From positions 1 through 48,577 of the IMG/VR virus record IMGVR_UViG_3300036780_000400: 48,577 nt of DNA; one strand, 5' to 3'. Numbering within the stretch: position 1 is the first letter of the stretch; each line of letters begins with the position of its first letter. This document shows positions 6,939-14,760 of this stretch, piece by piece. Under the pieces are notes generated by a model. That model was not told where the DNA came from. It searched no databases and was given only the letters and a program-made list of their open reading frames with translations. Made by a program: the position numbers and the translations under genes. Origin of the DNA: a virus.

Positions 6939-7213
6939 AAATCGTCACGACGATCCGCACGAACGGGGACGGCAATGTGGAGATCCTGGTGGAGAATGAT
7001 GGGGAGCCGAGTAACCGTCACGAGGCGGCCGGCATGGGGATTATCCGCCACGCGATTGATGTGGCTTTCACGGCGATCATGGGTTCGGCGAAGGAAAGCC
7101 AGCGGTTGCATATCTCCGCCGAGGTATCCAGGGAAACTGCGGAAGACTTGATCCGCGCTGCTCGAGCGTCCTTTAACCGTCCGAAAGAGCCCGAAGGAGG
7201 TGGGCCTGGATAA
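6935..7213 (+). CDS. Early hypothetical protein, 92 residues
   Basis: It starts with a strand (MKIVTTIRTNGDGNVEILVE), followed by a helix (HAIDVAFTAIMGS) and an RETAEDLIRAARASF helix, giving a small alpha/beta protein. It is the last gene of the first early block. A non-coding stretch with a hairpin and promoter follows. Confidence 0.6.
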   Translation: MKIVTTIRTNGDGNVEILVENDGEPSNRHEAAGMGIIRHAIDVAFTAIMGSAKESQRLHISAEVSRETAEDLIRAARASFNRPKEPEGGGPG

Positions 7214-7280
7214 GTCAATCGTTAGCCAGTGGCTAGCTACACCGGAATTTCCATGAACCACGCGGTCCGAGAGGCCGCGG

Positions 7281-7317
7281 GAAAAAGACGAGCGGCGCCG
7301 TTCGCCGGCGCCGCTCG
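7281..7317 (-). terminator. Hairpin with minus-strand U run
   Basis: A perfect 12-bp stem (7289-7300 with 7306-7317, outer bases CGAGCGGCGC) encloses a 5-nt loop. On the minus strand TCTTTTTC follows, which is terminator-like for leftward transcription. On the plus strand no U run follows, so the hairpin would at most pause the early transcript. Confidence 0.5.
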
Positions 7318-7342
7318 AGAAAACAAGATCACCCTCCTCAAG

Positions 7343-7372
7343 ATGACTCATTTCGTTCGTCGCGTTTATAAT
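7343..7372 (+). promoter_or_regulatory. Promoter for the second early block
   Basis: ATGACT (7343-7348) and a perfect TATAAT (7367-7372) are 18 bp apart. A GGAGG Shine-Dalgarno sequence then precedes the GTG start at 7411. This is the best -10 box in the early region. Confidence 0.6.
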
Positions 7373-7410
7373 ACGCCTTTCAGTTATTTTCAACCGCGGA
7401 GGTTTGCGGC

Positions 7411-7842
7411 GTGAGCGAGTCCGTGGCCCCGGAAGTTGCGCGCCGGCTGAGCATGCGGCTGACTTATCGCGGCGCGGCGCGGGCTGTGGAGGCGCGGCTG
7501 GCGCACGGCGATCGCCTGGTCTTTCACCTGGATGGCTTTGGCGACGTGGGCGGACTGGAGCTGCGGGATTTGTTTTGGGCGGCGGTGCGAAGTAATCCGG
7601 CAAAGGGGAAGCATCGGCTACAGCCGCACACCGGGCACGGGACGCACCCGGGGAAACGTGGAAAAAAGCCCGACACGCATTACGCCCGGGAATATGGGGT
7701 GAGCTCGAACGTGATCCGGATGTGGCGCCAGGCGGGGGCGCCTCTGGCCAATCCGGACCAGATGGGCGATTACATTTTCACGATCAAGCTGCGGAAGTCC
7801 GGCTCGGATGCACGGAAAGGGAGAAAGGTGGTTCTGCGATGA
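7411..7842 (+). CDS. DNA-binding protein with terminase-small-subunit-like HTH, 143 residues
   Basis: GGAGG precedes the GTG start at good spacing. The N-terminal half (about 1-60) is of unknown fold. Residues about 88-125 read HYAREYGVSSNVIRMWRQAG then APLANPDQMGDYIF. The same YaxxYGxSxxtIxxWxxxGxPLxxPdxMg pattern occurs in the small terminase at 14874, so both probably carry the same HTH. The first gene of the second early block, it may be a regulator borrowed from the terminase family. Confidence 0.6.
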   Translation: MSESVAPEVARRLSMRLTYRGAARAVEARLAHGDRLVFHLDGFGDVGGLELRDLFWAAVRSNPAKGKHRLQPHTGHGTHPGKRGKKPDTHYAREYGVSSNVIRMWRQAGAPLANPDQMGDYIFTIKLRKSGSDARKGRKVVLR

Positions 7843-8033
7843 ACGCGCAGGAAGTCTTGATTTATACGGTGCGTCCAGATGGGACGGCGTTGTGGGTGCC
7901 GACGGCGATCGCCCGGCGGCTGGGATTGAAACCTTACGATCGCCTGGCGTCGCAGATCTACAACGGGCGCGAGATTCAGCGATTGCTCGAGGCTCGGCAC
8001 GAAGAACAGAGCAAGCGGGAGGGTGGACGATGA
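7839..8033 (+). CDS. Small early protein, 64 residues
   Basis: It starts with an ATGA overlap: MNAQEVLIYTVRPDGTALWV then PTAIARRLGLKPYDRLASQI. The second part has an AbrB/HTH-like look (short strand, then IARRLGLKPYDRL), but it is too short to assign. Unknown function. Confidence 0.55.
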   Translation: MNAQEVLIYTVRPDGTALWVPTAIARRLGLKPYDRLASQIYNGREIQRLLEARHEEQSKREGGR

Positions 8034-8230
8034 GGCGGCTCCATTGGGTCGTGAAAGCGATCAATCCCTCGGCGCCGAAGCCGGGCGAGCCGTACGTGGG
8101 CGAGACGGAGATGGAGATCTCCGCGGTGTCGATCGAGGAAGCGATCCTGGCCTTTCAGCGCAGTCCTTTTCGTGACCTGGTCATTTACTCGATCACGACG
8201 CGAAAACCGAAGCGGGAGGATCTGCGATGA
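8030..8230 (+). CDS. Small early protein, 66 residues
   Basis: It begins MRRLHWVVKAINPSAPKPGE, followed by MEISAVSIEEAILAFQRSPF. It looks like a small mixed alpha/beta protein whose acidic helix follows a strand. Overlaps both neighbours (ATGA). Unrecognised. Confidence 0.55.
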   Translation: MRRLHWVVKAINPSAPKPGEPYVGETEMEISAVSIEEAILAFQRSPFRDLVIYSITTRKPKREDLR

Positions 8231-8508
8231 GCGAGGCGGAAGAAATCGACTGGCCGACGGAAGAGGGAATCTGGATGGCGTACCTCGAGGAGATGGGTTG
8301 CTGGTTTCCGCTGAAGGCGCGGTTGCTGAAAAAATACGCCCCTGGTGTGCCTCATCTTCCGATGCCGATCGTGGCCCAATGGCCGGAGTCGATTCAGCGG
8401 TGGCCATATACGTTTCAGCGATGCCATCCGGCGAAGCGCTGGCGCCGGCCGACCGAGGAGGAGATGGCGAAGGCGCGGAATTTTTACGGGGAGGAAACGC
8501 CGTCATGA
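8227..8508 (+). CDS. Trp-rich early protein, 93 residues
   Basis: It contains eight or so Trp residues (IDWPTEEGIWMAYLEEMGCW, QWPESIQRWPYTF, KRWRRPTEEEM). It is unrecognised. The high Trp content and its overlaps with both neighbours support a real coding frame. Confidence 0.55.
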   Translation: MSEAEEIDWPTEEGIWMAYLEEMGCWFPLKARLLKKYAPGVPHLPMPIVAQWPESIQRWPYTFQRCHPAKRWRRPTEEEMAKARNFYGEETPS

Positions 8509-8840
8509 TCACCGACTTTGAGGCCTTGGTCCTGGTGCACACCGCCAATACGGGCAGATATGTGAGTGGCGAGAAACAGGTCATCGAGATGGGGCGGCGT
8601 GGCCTGCTGTTTGACCATGGTGCCCAATCGCTGGCAGCCGGCGATCATTACCTGACGATGACGGTGGCCGGGCGAGCGGCTCTCTCGGAATGGAGAGCGG
8701 CGCAGCCGAAACCGCGGGTCAAGCGGCGCCGGCGATCGCGGGCTTTTGAGGATTGGATGAACTTTCGCGATGCAGGCTATCGCCTGCCTTTCGACCGCTT
8801 CCTGGCCGAGGTCTGGCCGGAGCGGAAAAGGACTTTATGA
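8505..8840 (+). CDS. Early hypothetical protein, 111 residues
   Basis: An N-terminal helical part (DFEALVLVHTANTGRYVSGE) resembles a small winged-helix opening (LLFDHGAQSLAAGDHYLTMT could be the wing). A basic stretch (KPRVKRRRRSRAFEDW) and an aromatic tail follow. DNA binding is possible. ATGA overlaps at both ends. Confidence 0.55.
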   Translation: MITDFEALVLVHTANTGRYVSGEKQVIEMGRRGLLFDHGAQSLAAGDHYLTMTVAGRAALSEWRAAQPKPRVKRRRRSRAFEDWMNFRDAGYRLPFDRFLAEVWPERKRTL

Positions 8841-9085
8841 TAAAGCTGACACCAAGACTTTTCATGCCGGCTGGCGCCGGGGGGCAACGGGAGATCCGTA
8901 GCGCACGAGTATACACGTGCGTTCTGGCCTCGGCGCACAGCGAAGCGATGGCCGCGGCGGTCGGGAGCTCAAATACCCGCTCTCGCCGCCGCGGCCGGGG
9001 GGGGGGCCTCGGCATGGCTCCTCCCTGCAATTTTAAAACGGCCTCGGGAAATCTTGGCCGCCGCACGGGAGGCCTCAAGCCTTGA
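8837..9085 (+). CDS. Possible small early protein interrupted by a G10 tract, 82 residues
   Basis: The frame is bounded by an ATGA overlap at its start and a TTGA overlap with the replication gene at its end, which supports it. The protein sequence is unremarkable (MIKLTPRLFMPAGAGGQREI) and becomes Arg/Gly-rich where a run of ten G bases (8997-9006) is read. The tract could slip during replication or sequencing and change the frame, so the C-terminal half is uncertain. Confidence 0.4.
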   Translation: MIKLTPRLFMPAGAGGQREIRSARVYTCVLASAHSEAMAAAVGSSNTRSRRRGRGGGLGMAPPCNFKTASGNLGRRTGGLKP

Positions 9086-10215
9086 GTAAAGAGATTTACG
9101 TGCGACGCGCGCAGGCGCTGGACCGCGAGATGATCATCCACCGGGTGCCTGACCAGGTGCGCCGGGTGTTGGGAGTCATCCGGGCGCTGAGTTGGGACAC
9201 GGAGCGGGACGCGGCGCCGATCCGCGACCAGCGGACGCTGGCGGTGGCGGCGCGGATGAGCGAGGATGATTGCAGCCGGGCGATCGCGGAAGCGCGGCGC
9301 ATGCAGGTGTTGCGGATCGAGAAGTTCGCCGGCTCCTATTGGTTCGAGTTGCTGCCGGACTCGGCGATCTGGATCGAGCGGAGCACGACGAAAGTGCTGG
9401 TGGATGTGGAGGGGGAGCGAAAACGCAAACGGTCGACGGAGGGAAAGAGCCGGCGGGCGTCGACGCCGGAGCAGATCGAGGAATGCCGGGCGGCCTGGGC
9501 GATGCTGCTCGAGGACGGCGATCCGGAGCAACGCAAGCTGGCGATCGCCGACAAGCCCACGCATCCGCCGATGGGCGACGGCGGGTTCCGCGATGCGATG
9601 GCCGAAACGAGCCGGGAACAGGCGGATGCGCGTCTCCCGAAAACTTGGGAATTTCCCAAGTACGGTGAGCCAGCGGTCGCCAGTTTGCCGAAAAACTTGG
9701 GAATTTCCCAAGTATCGGCGGTTAATGCGTCTCCCGAAAACTTGGGAATTTCCCAAGTTACACACGCGGGCGCGGGCGCGCGTGTGTCATGTCATGACTT
9801 GAGTACTGACTTGAGTCAGAATCAGACGTCTAGGGTACCGAGTACACAAGAGACCAGCGTCGCTGCAGCTGCTGACGGTGACCGCAGGGGCGCTTCGGAA
9901 ACCGCTGTCGCGGGGGCTCCCAAAGCGGAACGGATCGAAATACCCTGGGGGTCTCTCCACGAGGATTTGTGGAACGACGTGGTCGAGGTTTGTCTCCCGG
10001 GCGACATCACCTTCAAACAGGAGGAGGACTGGCGCGCGAGAATCCTCTCCAATGCCCGCTTGGTCCGGGGAGCGGTGCAGGAAGTGCAGAGGATGAAGAA
10101 GGAAGGAAAGGTCAAGAAAGCGGGCAATCCTGGAGGTGTCCTAAACATCATTTATCTCGATTGGTCCGGCGAACGCAGGACGGTGAAGCCGTGGATGAAA
10201 CCCAAAACCAAATGA
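9082..10215 (+). CDS. Replication initiator-like protein (phage O-type) with intragenic repeats
   Basis: This 377-residue protein starts at TTG with a GGAGG upstream. Its N-terminal domain (about 1-105) reads as a winged helix: VRRVLGVIRALSWDTERDAA, then a recognition segment (RTLAVAARMSEDDCSRAIAE) and the strand GSYWFELLP. A variable linker (about 185-270) is low in complexity and is encoded by palindromic DNA repeats. A C-terminal helical domain (about 275-365) follows. The layout of DNA-binding domain, repeat-bearing linker and C-terminal domain matches replication initiators such as lambda O, whose gene contains the origin. The gene directly downstream is an ATPase. No nuclease or primase motif is seen. 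Function is inferred. Confidence 0.65.
   Translation: MSKEIYVRRAQALDREMIIHRVPDQVRRVLGVIRALSWDTERDAAPIRDQRTLAVAARMSEDDCSRAIAEARRMQVLRIEKFAGSYWFELLPDSAIWIERSTTKVLVDVEGERKRKRSTEGKSRRASTPEQIEECRAAWAMLLEDGDPEQRKLAIADKPTHPPMGDGGFRDAMAETSREQADARLPKTWEFPKYGEPAVASLPKNLGISQVSAVNASPENLGISQVTHAGAGARVSCHDLSTDLSQNQTSRVPSTQETSVAAAADGDRRGASETAVAGAPKAERIEIPWGSLHEDLWNDVVEVCLPGDITFKQEEDWRARILSNARLVRGAVQEVQRMKKEGKVKKAGNPGGVLNIIYLDWSGERRTVKPWMKPKTK
9630..9818. other. Candidate replication origin inside the initiator gene
   Basis: Three identical palindromes ACTTGGGAATTTCCCAAGT lie at 9643-9661, 9695-9713 and 9740-9758. Copies 1 and 3 share 32 identical bases. The first is read in a different frame from the other two (TWEFPK versus NLGISQV), so DNA rather than protein is conserved. 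A 9-bp inverted repeat follows (ACACACGCG at 9760-9768, CGCGTGTGT at 9779-9787), then two direct copies of TGACTTGAGT (9795-9804, 9807-9816). Confidence 0.65.
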
Positions 10216-12044
10216 ATCTGAAACTCTGCGACGAACTCTCTCTGCCGCTCGATATCGTGACGACGCGCATCGCCATCTACGGGACGAGCGGATCGGGGAA
10301 GACGGCTTTCGGCCGGTTGCTGGCGGAAGCGGTGCACCGCGCGGGTCACCGGTTTTGTGCGATCGATTTGAAAAACGATTGGTGGGGTTTGAAGAGTTCG
10401 GCCGACGGGAAGACGGCCGGCATTCCCGCGGTCGTCTTTGGTGGACCAAAAAAGGATGTGGCTTTGTTTCCTGATGCCGGCGCGGTGGTGGCGGATACAG
10501 TGTGCGCGATTGAGCAATCCTGCATCGTGGACCTGGACGAGCTGAGCAAGGGGAAGCAGCTGGTGTTTCTCACCAAGTTCATGGAGCGCTTGTATGATGT
10601 GAATCGCGAGCCGTTGCTGCTGATCGCGGATGAAGCGGATCGGTATGCGCCGCAAAAGGCGATGAGTGTGGAGGCGAACATTTCCCTCGGCGCGGCGGAA
10701 GATATCTGCCGGCGCGGCCGCAAGCGCGGCATTGGCTCGATGTGGATCACGCAGCGGACCGCGGTATTGAATAAGAACGTGGCGGATATCTGCGATCTCA
10801 CCGTGGTGTTTCGGACGCCTGGTGCGCGGGACCTGCACGAGCTGGAGGATCGAGTGGCGCGGATCGCCGATAAGGAGAGCACGGCGGAAGTGATGCGCCT
10901 GGCGCCAGGCCTGGCGGATGGGGAGGCGATCTTTCTTTCATCGCATCCGAAGTTACGCGATCACTTGCCGGCGAACGCGCGGCCGGTGCAGCTGCCATTG
11001 CCGGGCACCTATGATTCGAGCGCGACGCCTGGCGTGGGCACACGGCGCGTGGAGCCGAAGGTGCTGGCGAAAACGGATCTCGCGGCGATCGAGAAGCAAA
11101 TGGCGTCGCAGATCGAGCGGGCGAAGGATGAGGATCCGGCGCAATTGCGGAAGCGGGTGGGGGAGTTGCAGCGAGAGAATGCCAAGCTGGAGACGGAGAT
11201 CGCCAAAAAGCTGCAGATCAAGGCGGTGGAGAAAACGCGGGTGGAGATCAAACCGGTGGAGAAACCGGTGCTGAAGGATGGACAGCTGCAGCGCGCGGAG
11301 AAATTGGCGGACCTGTTGGGAAGTATGTGCCGCGATCTCACGGCGGCGATCGGGAAGGTGGGTGTTGCGAATTCGCAACGAAGCTTTGCTAATTCGCAAC
11401 AGTCCCATGCGAATATGCAAAAAGATTTGCATAAAAGCGGCGACGGCGATCCGTGGTGCCAATGGTGCAATAGCTGGCACCCCAAGCCACGCGATGCTGC
11501 CCACAAAAAGGCTCTCATGTGCTTCGCTCCGGATAAGAAGCCAACTTCGGCGCAGCCGGACCGAACGCATGGCCCCGGTCGCGGAGCGAGCCTGGGCGGC
11601 GGGGAACGGCGGGTATTGATTGCGATTGCCCAGCATGAGCACGGTGTGACTGCAGAGCAATTAACTGTCCTGACGGGTTACAAGCGGAGTTCGCGGAACA
11701 CGTACCTGCAGCGGCTCATATCGACGGGCCGGGCGGAGCGCGCCGGCGATCGCATTGTGGCCACGCCTGCCGGCGTGGAGGAACTCGGGGATGATTACGA
11801 GCCGTTGCCGACGGGTGAGGAGCTGCGGCGCTACTGGCTGGCGAGATTGAGTGGTGGCGAGCGGGCGATCCTGCAATACGTCCTGGACGTGCATCCTGAA
11901 GCGGCCGATCGCGAGGCAATGGGGGCTCAGCTGGAGTATCAGAGGAGTTCGCGGAATACTTACATTCAGCGGCTGCAGGCGCGGGAATTGGTCTGGTCGG
12001 ATCGCGAGGGTCTGCATGCGTCTTCTCAATTCTTTTCCAAATGA
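10212..12044 (+). CDS. HerA/FtsK-superfamily P-loop ATPase with C-terminal tandem winged-helix repeats
   Basis: This 610-residue protein has a Walker A at residues 24-31 (GTSGSGKT), an IDLKNDWWGL segment near 51-60 typical of HerA-like domains, and a Walker B near 135-143 (LLLIADEAD). RRGRKRGIGSMWITQRTAVL forms the conserved sensor-like stretch after it. A coiled coil (about 295-350), a CxxC-containing segment (DPWCQWCNSWHP) and two related C-terminal helical repeats follow, each with RSSRNTY(L/I)QRL. It probably acts as a DNA translocase or helicase in replication with the initiator it overlaps (ATGA). Classical DnaB or DnaC features are absent. Confidence 0.75.
   Translation: MNLKLCDELSLPLDIVTTRIAIYGTSGSGKTAFGRLLAEAVHRAGHRFCAIDLKNDWWGLKSSADGKTAGIPAVVFGGPKKDVALFPDAGAVVADTVCAIEQSCIVDLDELSKGKQLVFLTKFMERLYDVNREPLLLIADEADRYAPQKAMSVEANISLGAAEDICRRGRKRGIGSMWITQRTAVLNKNVADICDLTVVFRTPGARDLHELEDRVARIADKESTAEVMRLAPGLADGEAIFLSSHPKLRDHLPANARPVQLPLPGTYDSSATPGVGTRRVEPKVLAKTDLAAIEKQMASQIERAKDEDPAQLRKRVGELQRENAKLETEIAKKLQIKAVEKTRVEIKPVEKPVLKDGQLQRAEKLADLLGSMCRDLTAAIGKVGVANSQRSFANSQQSHANMQKDLHKSGDGDPWCQWCNSWHPKPRDAAHKKALMCFAPDKKPTSAQPDRTHGPGRGASLGGGERRVLIAIAQHEHGVTAEQLTVLTGYKRSSRNTYLQRLISTGRAERAGDRIVATPAGVEELGDDYEPLPTGEELRRYWLARLSGGERAILQYVLDVHPEAADREAMGAQLEYQRSSRNTYIQRLQARELVWSDREGLHASSQFFSK
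11364..11432. repeat. 21-bp-period palindromic repeats inside the ATPase gene
   Basis: GTTGCGAATTCGCAAC (11364-11379, perfect palindrome), TTTGCTAATTCGCAAC (11385-11400) and CATGCGAATATGCAAA (11406-11421) start exactly 21 bp apart. A degenerate fourth copy appears near 11427. They encode a 7-residue repeat of the form xANSQxS. The period is two helical turns, as for protein-binding iterons. Confidence 0.5.
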
Positions 12045-12295
12045 ACTCACGAATTGCGCGCGCAAAACTACGCTATCAAAACGCTCTGGCCGCACTGACC
12101 ACTGCGGTAAAAACTTCCTACCCGGTGGGCACAGTGATCGATGTTACGATCGGACACGCGCGAATCAGGGCGGAGGTGATTGCTCATAGGAGCTGGTCAG
12201 ATCCGAGGGTTTTCGTGCGTAACATCGAAACTGGCGCAACGCGGAAGTTCACGGCGACGGACGAGCGATGCAAGGTGGTCGTGATCAGCAAATGA
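12041..12295 (+). CDS. Small hypothetical protein, 84 residues
   Basis: It overlaps the ATPase stop by ATGA. It is basic, with an N-terminal helix (RIARAKLRYQNALAALTTAV) and then beta strands (GTVIDVTIGHARIRAEVIAH and SDPRVFVRNIETGATRKFTA) resembling a small barrel such as an SH3 or OB fold. This is tentative. It may bind DNA with the ATPase. Confidence 0.55.
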   Translation: MNSRIARAKLRYQNALAALTTAVKTSYPVGTVIDVTIGHARIRAEVIAHRSWSDPRVFVRNIETGATRKFTATDERCKVVVISK

Positions 12296-12579
12296 GCACT
12301 GAAGATAGCAAACTGGTGGCGGTGCGCGTGACGGAGGACGAGATCAACGCGCTCATTCGATTGATTCCGAAAGGTAGTCTCGCACGGACACTGGAGGCGG
12401 ACGATCTCAACAAGCTGCCGCCTGAAGCGCGCGTCGCGCTGAAGATCACGGCCGCGGCGATATGTCAGCCTGGCGAATGCATGGTCTGTGGATGCACGCA
12501 GGAGGAGGCGTGCCCTGGTGGTTGTTCATGGGTGAATCCCAATTTCACGCTTTGCAGCGTTTGCCTGGAGGCGATGTAA
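12292..12579 (+). CDS. Cys-rich, probable zinc-binding protein, 95 residues
   Basis: The C-terminal third holds eight Cys (58, 63, 66, 68, 74, 78, 88, 91), including CMVCGC, ACPGGC and LCSVC, arranged as two possible zinc sites. Similar CxxCGC...C..C.WV...LCS.C segments occur in small phage proteins of unknown function (family recall only). It overlaps the preceding gene by ATGA. Confidence 0.6.
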   Translation: MSTEDSKLVAVRVTEDEINALIRLIPKGSLARTLEADDLNKLPPEARVALKITAAAICQPGECMVCGCTQEEACPGGCSWVNPNFTLCSVCLEAM

Positions 12580-12580
12580 C

Positions 12581-13036
12581 ATGGCCTTCGATATCACGCC
12601 GGGGAACTATTACATCGGGATGTGGTATTTCGATATCCCCGTTAAAACCGAGCAATTTCCGGAGCTGGGTCCATTTGGAAAAGGTGGCAATTTCAACTCG
12701 ATGGTCTGGCGCGAGAAGGATGACGGCGGCGGCGCGCCGGTCGATTGGATTCTCGATTATCGGTTCCGTTATTATCGCGACGAGCGGATCCACGATCACG
12801 AGGACGAGATGTCCTGGATGCGAGGTCAATTCACGAGTATGACGGCCGAGGAAGCGGAAGAGGCTGTCTCGAACTGGGTGAAGCAATGCGCGGCCTCGGT
12901 GTTTGAGATTTACGATTTTTTTCCTATTCATGGGGATTCCGACGCTTTTCTGAAGCGCGCGACGGGGGCGCCTCCAAGATGGATGCACACCCCAAAAAAA
13001 TCCCCGACCATCGGTGAGGTTCACAGGATTTTCTAA
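12581..13036 (+). CDS. Hypothetical protein, 151 residues
   Basis: It is rich in aromatic and acidic residues (ITPGNYYIGMWYFDIPVKTE and ILDYRFRYYRDERIHDHEDE). An acidic helix (TAEEAEEAVSNWVKQCAASV) lies near the middle. The start follows the previous stop by one base. No family is recognised. Confidence 0.55.
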   Translation: MAFDITPGNYYIGMWYFDIPVKTEQFPELGPFGKGGNFNSMVWREKDDGGGAPVDWILDYRFRYYRDERIHDHEDEMSWMRGQFTSMTAEEAEEAVSNWVKQCAASVFEIYDFFPIHGDSDAFLKRATGAPPRWMHTPKKSPTIGEVHRIF

Positions 13037-13056
13037 AATGAGTATGGTGATGGCGA

Positions 13057-13335
13057 GTGCTCCCCAAGCTCCGCTTCAACGAAAAACTGCTTTACGCGAA
13101 GCAGGTGTGCTCGATTCTCGGCTGGTCGCGGGTGACGCTGTGGCGTCGCAAATGCGAAGGGATGCCGTTTGTCGACGGCCGGATCGGCGATGTGACGCTG
13201 GCCTGGTGGATGGAATTGCGGGACGCGGCGAGGAAAATGGGCAGGCCGATTGCGAAGGTGTGGAAATGGCCGCGGTGGCGCCAGGAACGGCTTCTGCGCG
13301 AGGCGGCAGAGGCGCGAGCGAATGGGCGAAAATGA
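13057..13335 (+). CDS. HTH DNA-binding protein, 92 residues
   Basis: The GTG at 13057 is the first in-frame start after a stop at 13048. A helix-turn-helix is visible at about 13-35 (YAKQVCSILGWSRVTLWRRK), followed by a wing-like segment (GMPFVDGRIG) as in MerR/excisionase-type domains. The C-terminus is a basic helix. It is likely a regulator at the end of the early region and overlaps the next gene by ATGA. Confidence 0.55.
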   Translation: MLPKLRFNEKLLYAKQVCSILGWSRVTLWRRKCEGMPFVDGRIGDVTLAWWMELRDAARKMGRPIAKVWKWPRWRQERLLREAAEARANGRK

Positions 13336-14189
13336 AACCATTTGAAACCTCTTGGGTGTTGCTACGTAACGGCGTCGTGTTGAAGGTCGCCGCCGCCATG
13401 GCAATCGATCTTTCTCTCGCTGAGCCCGTGCCGTATTTGCAGAAATCACTGACCGATTCCGGTTATCGGCTGGAACGTCACAAGCGGTATGAGGTGGCTT
13501 ATGAAGCCTGGCTGGCGACTTTGCCCGAGGATGTGCGGCGGCAGATGAAGGAGATGGATTTGGACAAGCCGGTGAGTGAACAATTTGGGCCGGTGAGGAA
13601 GTTGGGTGAGGAAGAGCTGGAGCGTGGGCAATTCGAAATCGCGGATGACGGTGCGGGCCGCACAGGCGATATGATTTTTTCCGCAGAGGACCAGGGCGAG
13701 CTTGAGACGGCGATCGCGCGTGCGGTGTGGTGGGCGGTGAATGGCAAAACGATCGTGGAAGTGGGACAACGCTGGTTGGCGGTGATGATGATCTGGCGAT
13801 CGCCGTTGGTGGCGGGTCTGGCGCTGCAGATGGAGCGCGAGTTTTTGGAGGATGCGCAGAAAAATGTGGGCAACGATGATGATGACGGATCGGCCGGGCG
13901 CGTATTGGAATGGGCGCGGCGTGGCGGATCGGTGAGCCAGGTGGGGAATCGGGTGATGGCGATGGCTTATGTGATGTTACCCAACGCGATCCAGGCGATG
14001 TCGTTGCAGGCGATCGGGAACATGACGAATAAGACTCGCCAGGCGGTGGATAAGATCGTGCAGGATTTTCGCGATACGTTTGGCGGGATTCGCTCGAGGA
14101 ATATGCGCGACGATAAGAATCGGTTGATTTGCCGGTTCGCGCAGTTGGGCTGGTCGGAGGACGAGGAAGAGGAATTGGCGGCCGGCTGA
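13332..14189 (+). CDS. Hypothetical early protein, 285 residues
   Basis: The ATG in an ATGA overlap is preferred to a longer in-frame extension at 13014, because that extension covers the previous gene. The protein is mostly helical: a central acidic segment (residues near 60-110), a Trp-rich helix (VWWAVNGKTIVEVGQRWLAV) and a C-terminal helical region (LPNAIQAMSLQAIGNMTNKT followed by RQAVDKIVQDFRDTFG) that could be HTH-like. I do not recognise the family. Confidence 0.6.
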   Translation: MKPFETSWVLLRNGVVLKVAAAMAIDLSLAEPVPYLQKSLTDSGYRLERHKRYEVAYEAWLATLPEDVRRQMKEMDLDKPVSEQFGPVRKLGEEELERGQFEIADDGAGRTGDMIFSAEDQGELETAIARAVWWAVNGKTIVEVGQRWLAVMMIWRSPLVAGLALQMEREFLEDAQKNVGNDDDDGSAGRVLEWARRGGSVSQVGNRVMAMAYVMLPNAIQAMSLQAIGNMTNKTRQAVDKIVQDFRDTFGGIRSRNMRDDKNRLICRFAQLGWSEDEEEELAAG

Positions 14190-14205
14190 CAGCGTGCGAT
14201 CGCAC

Positions 14206-14760
14206 ATGAAAAATCACCTGGCCAACCCGGAACTCACGGCCTTGCGGGAAGAGAGCTTGGCGTTGATCGTCGAGTTGGATGCGATCGGTAGAGATATCGA
14301 GAGCAAGTTAGGAATCGCGCTCGATAAAGCGTGGCAGCTTGGAAAGAGGTTGGTGCGGCAGAAGGAGATATTGGGGCACGGCAAATGGTTGCTGTGGGTG
14401 GAGTCGAACTTGCCGATCAGCGATCGGCACGCGCGGCGCTACAAGGAGCTGGCTGAGGCGAATCCGCGGGCGACGTGTGTGGGGGACTTGAGCGAGGATA
14501 GCGTGCGGAAGTTTCGGCTGGGGTTCGTGCCGGAGAAGGATCGGCCGAAGTTGGTGGGCGATCGCGCGTTGCCGCGGGCGTTCCATCATCTGACGTTGCT
14601 CAATGATTGGCGGCGGCTGGAGAGGCGTCTGGAGATCGGGCAGGCGCAGTTGGACCAGGAGGCGGCGAAGAAGGACTTGTGGCCGATGTTCGAATGGCTG
14701 GCGGGCCGGGTATACGGTCTCACTTCTGACACTCTCTCACATCTGAGACCCCCGGGGTAA
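14206..14760 (+). CDS. DUF3102-like protein, 184 residues
   Basis: Residues about 20-90 (LIVELDAIGRDIESKLGIAL, AWQLGKRLVRQKEILGHGKW, then LLWVESNLPISDRHARRYKE) follow the pattern of DUF3102/small phage DNA-binding proteins: a helix, a G-H-G-x-W turn and an S-x-R-x-A-x-R-Y helix. A GTG at 14194 is an alternative start, but it lies in a perfect palindrome GTGCGATCGCAC immediately before the ATG. The stop falls in the loop of an 8-bp hairpin. It is the last gene with G-rich codon use. A regulatory role is inferred. Confidence 0.6.
   Translation: MKNHLANPELTALREESLALIVELDAIGRDIESKLGIALDKAWQLGKRLVRQKEILGHGKWLLWVESNLPISDRHARRYKELAEANPRATCVGDLSEDSVRKFRLGFVPEKDRPKLVGDRALPRAFHHLTLLNDWRRLERRLEIGQAQLDQEAAKKDLWPMFEWLAGRVYGLTSDTLSHLRPPG

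Noticed and set aside
7229-7414. Plus-strand frame of 61 residues
   Set aside because: It runs through a strong hairpin and the promoter region, has no Shine-Dalgarno sequence and no overlap with neighbours.
8719-9765. Minus-strand frame of 348 residues
   Set aside because: Arg/Pro/His-rich and passes through the G10 tract and the palindromic repeats; shadow of the initiator gene.
13033-14217. Minus-strand frame of 394 residues
   Set aside because: Pro/Ser/Arg-rich, opposite two well-formed overlapping plus-strand genes.
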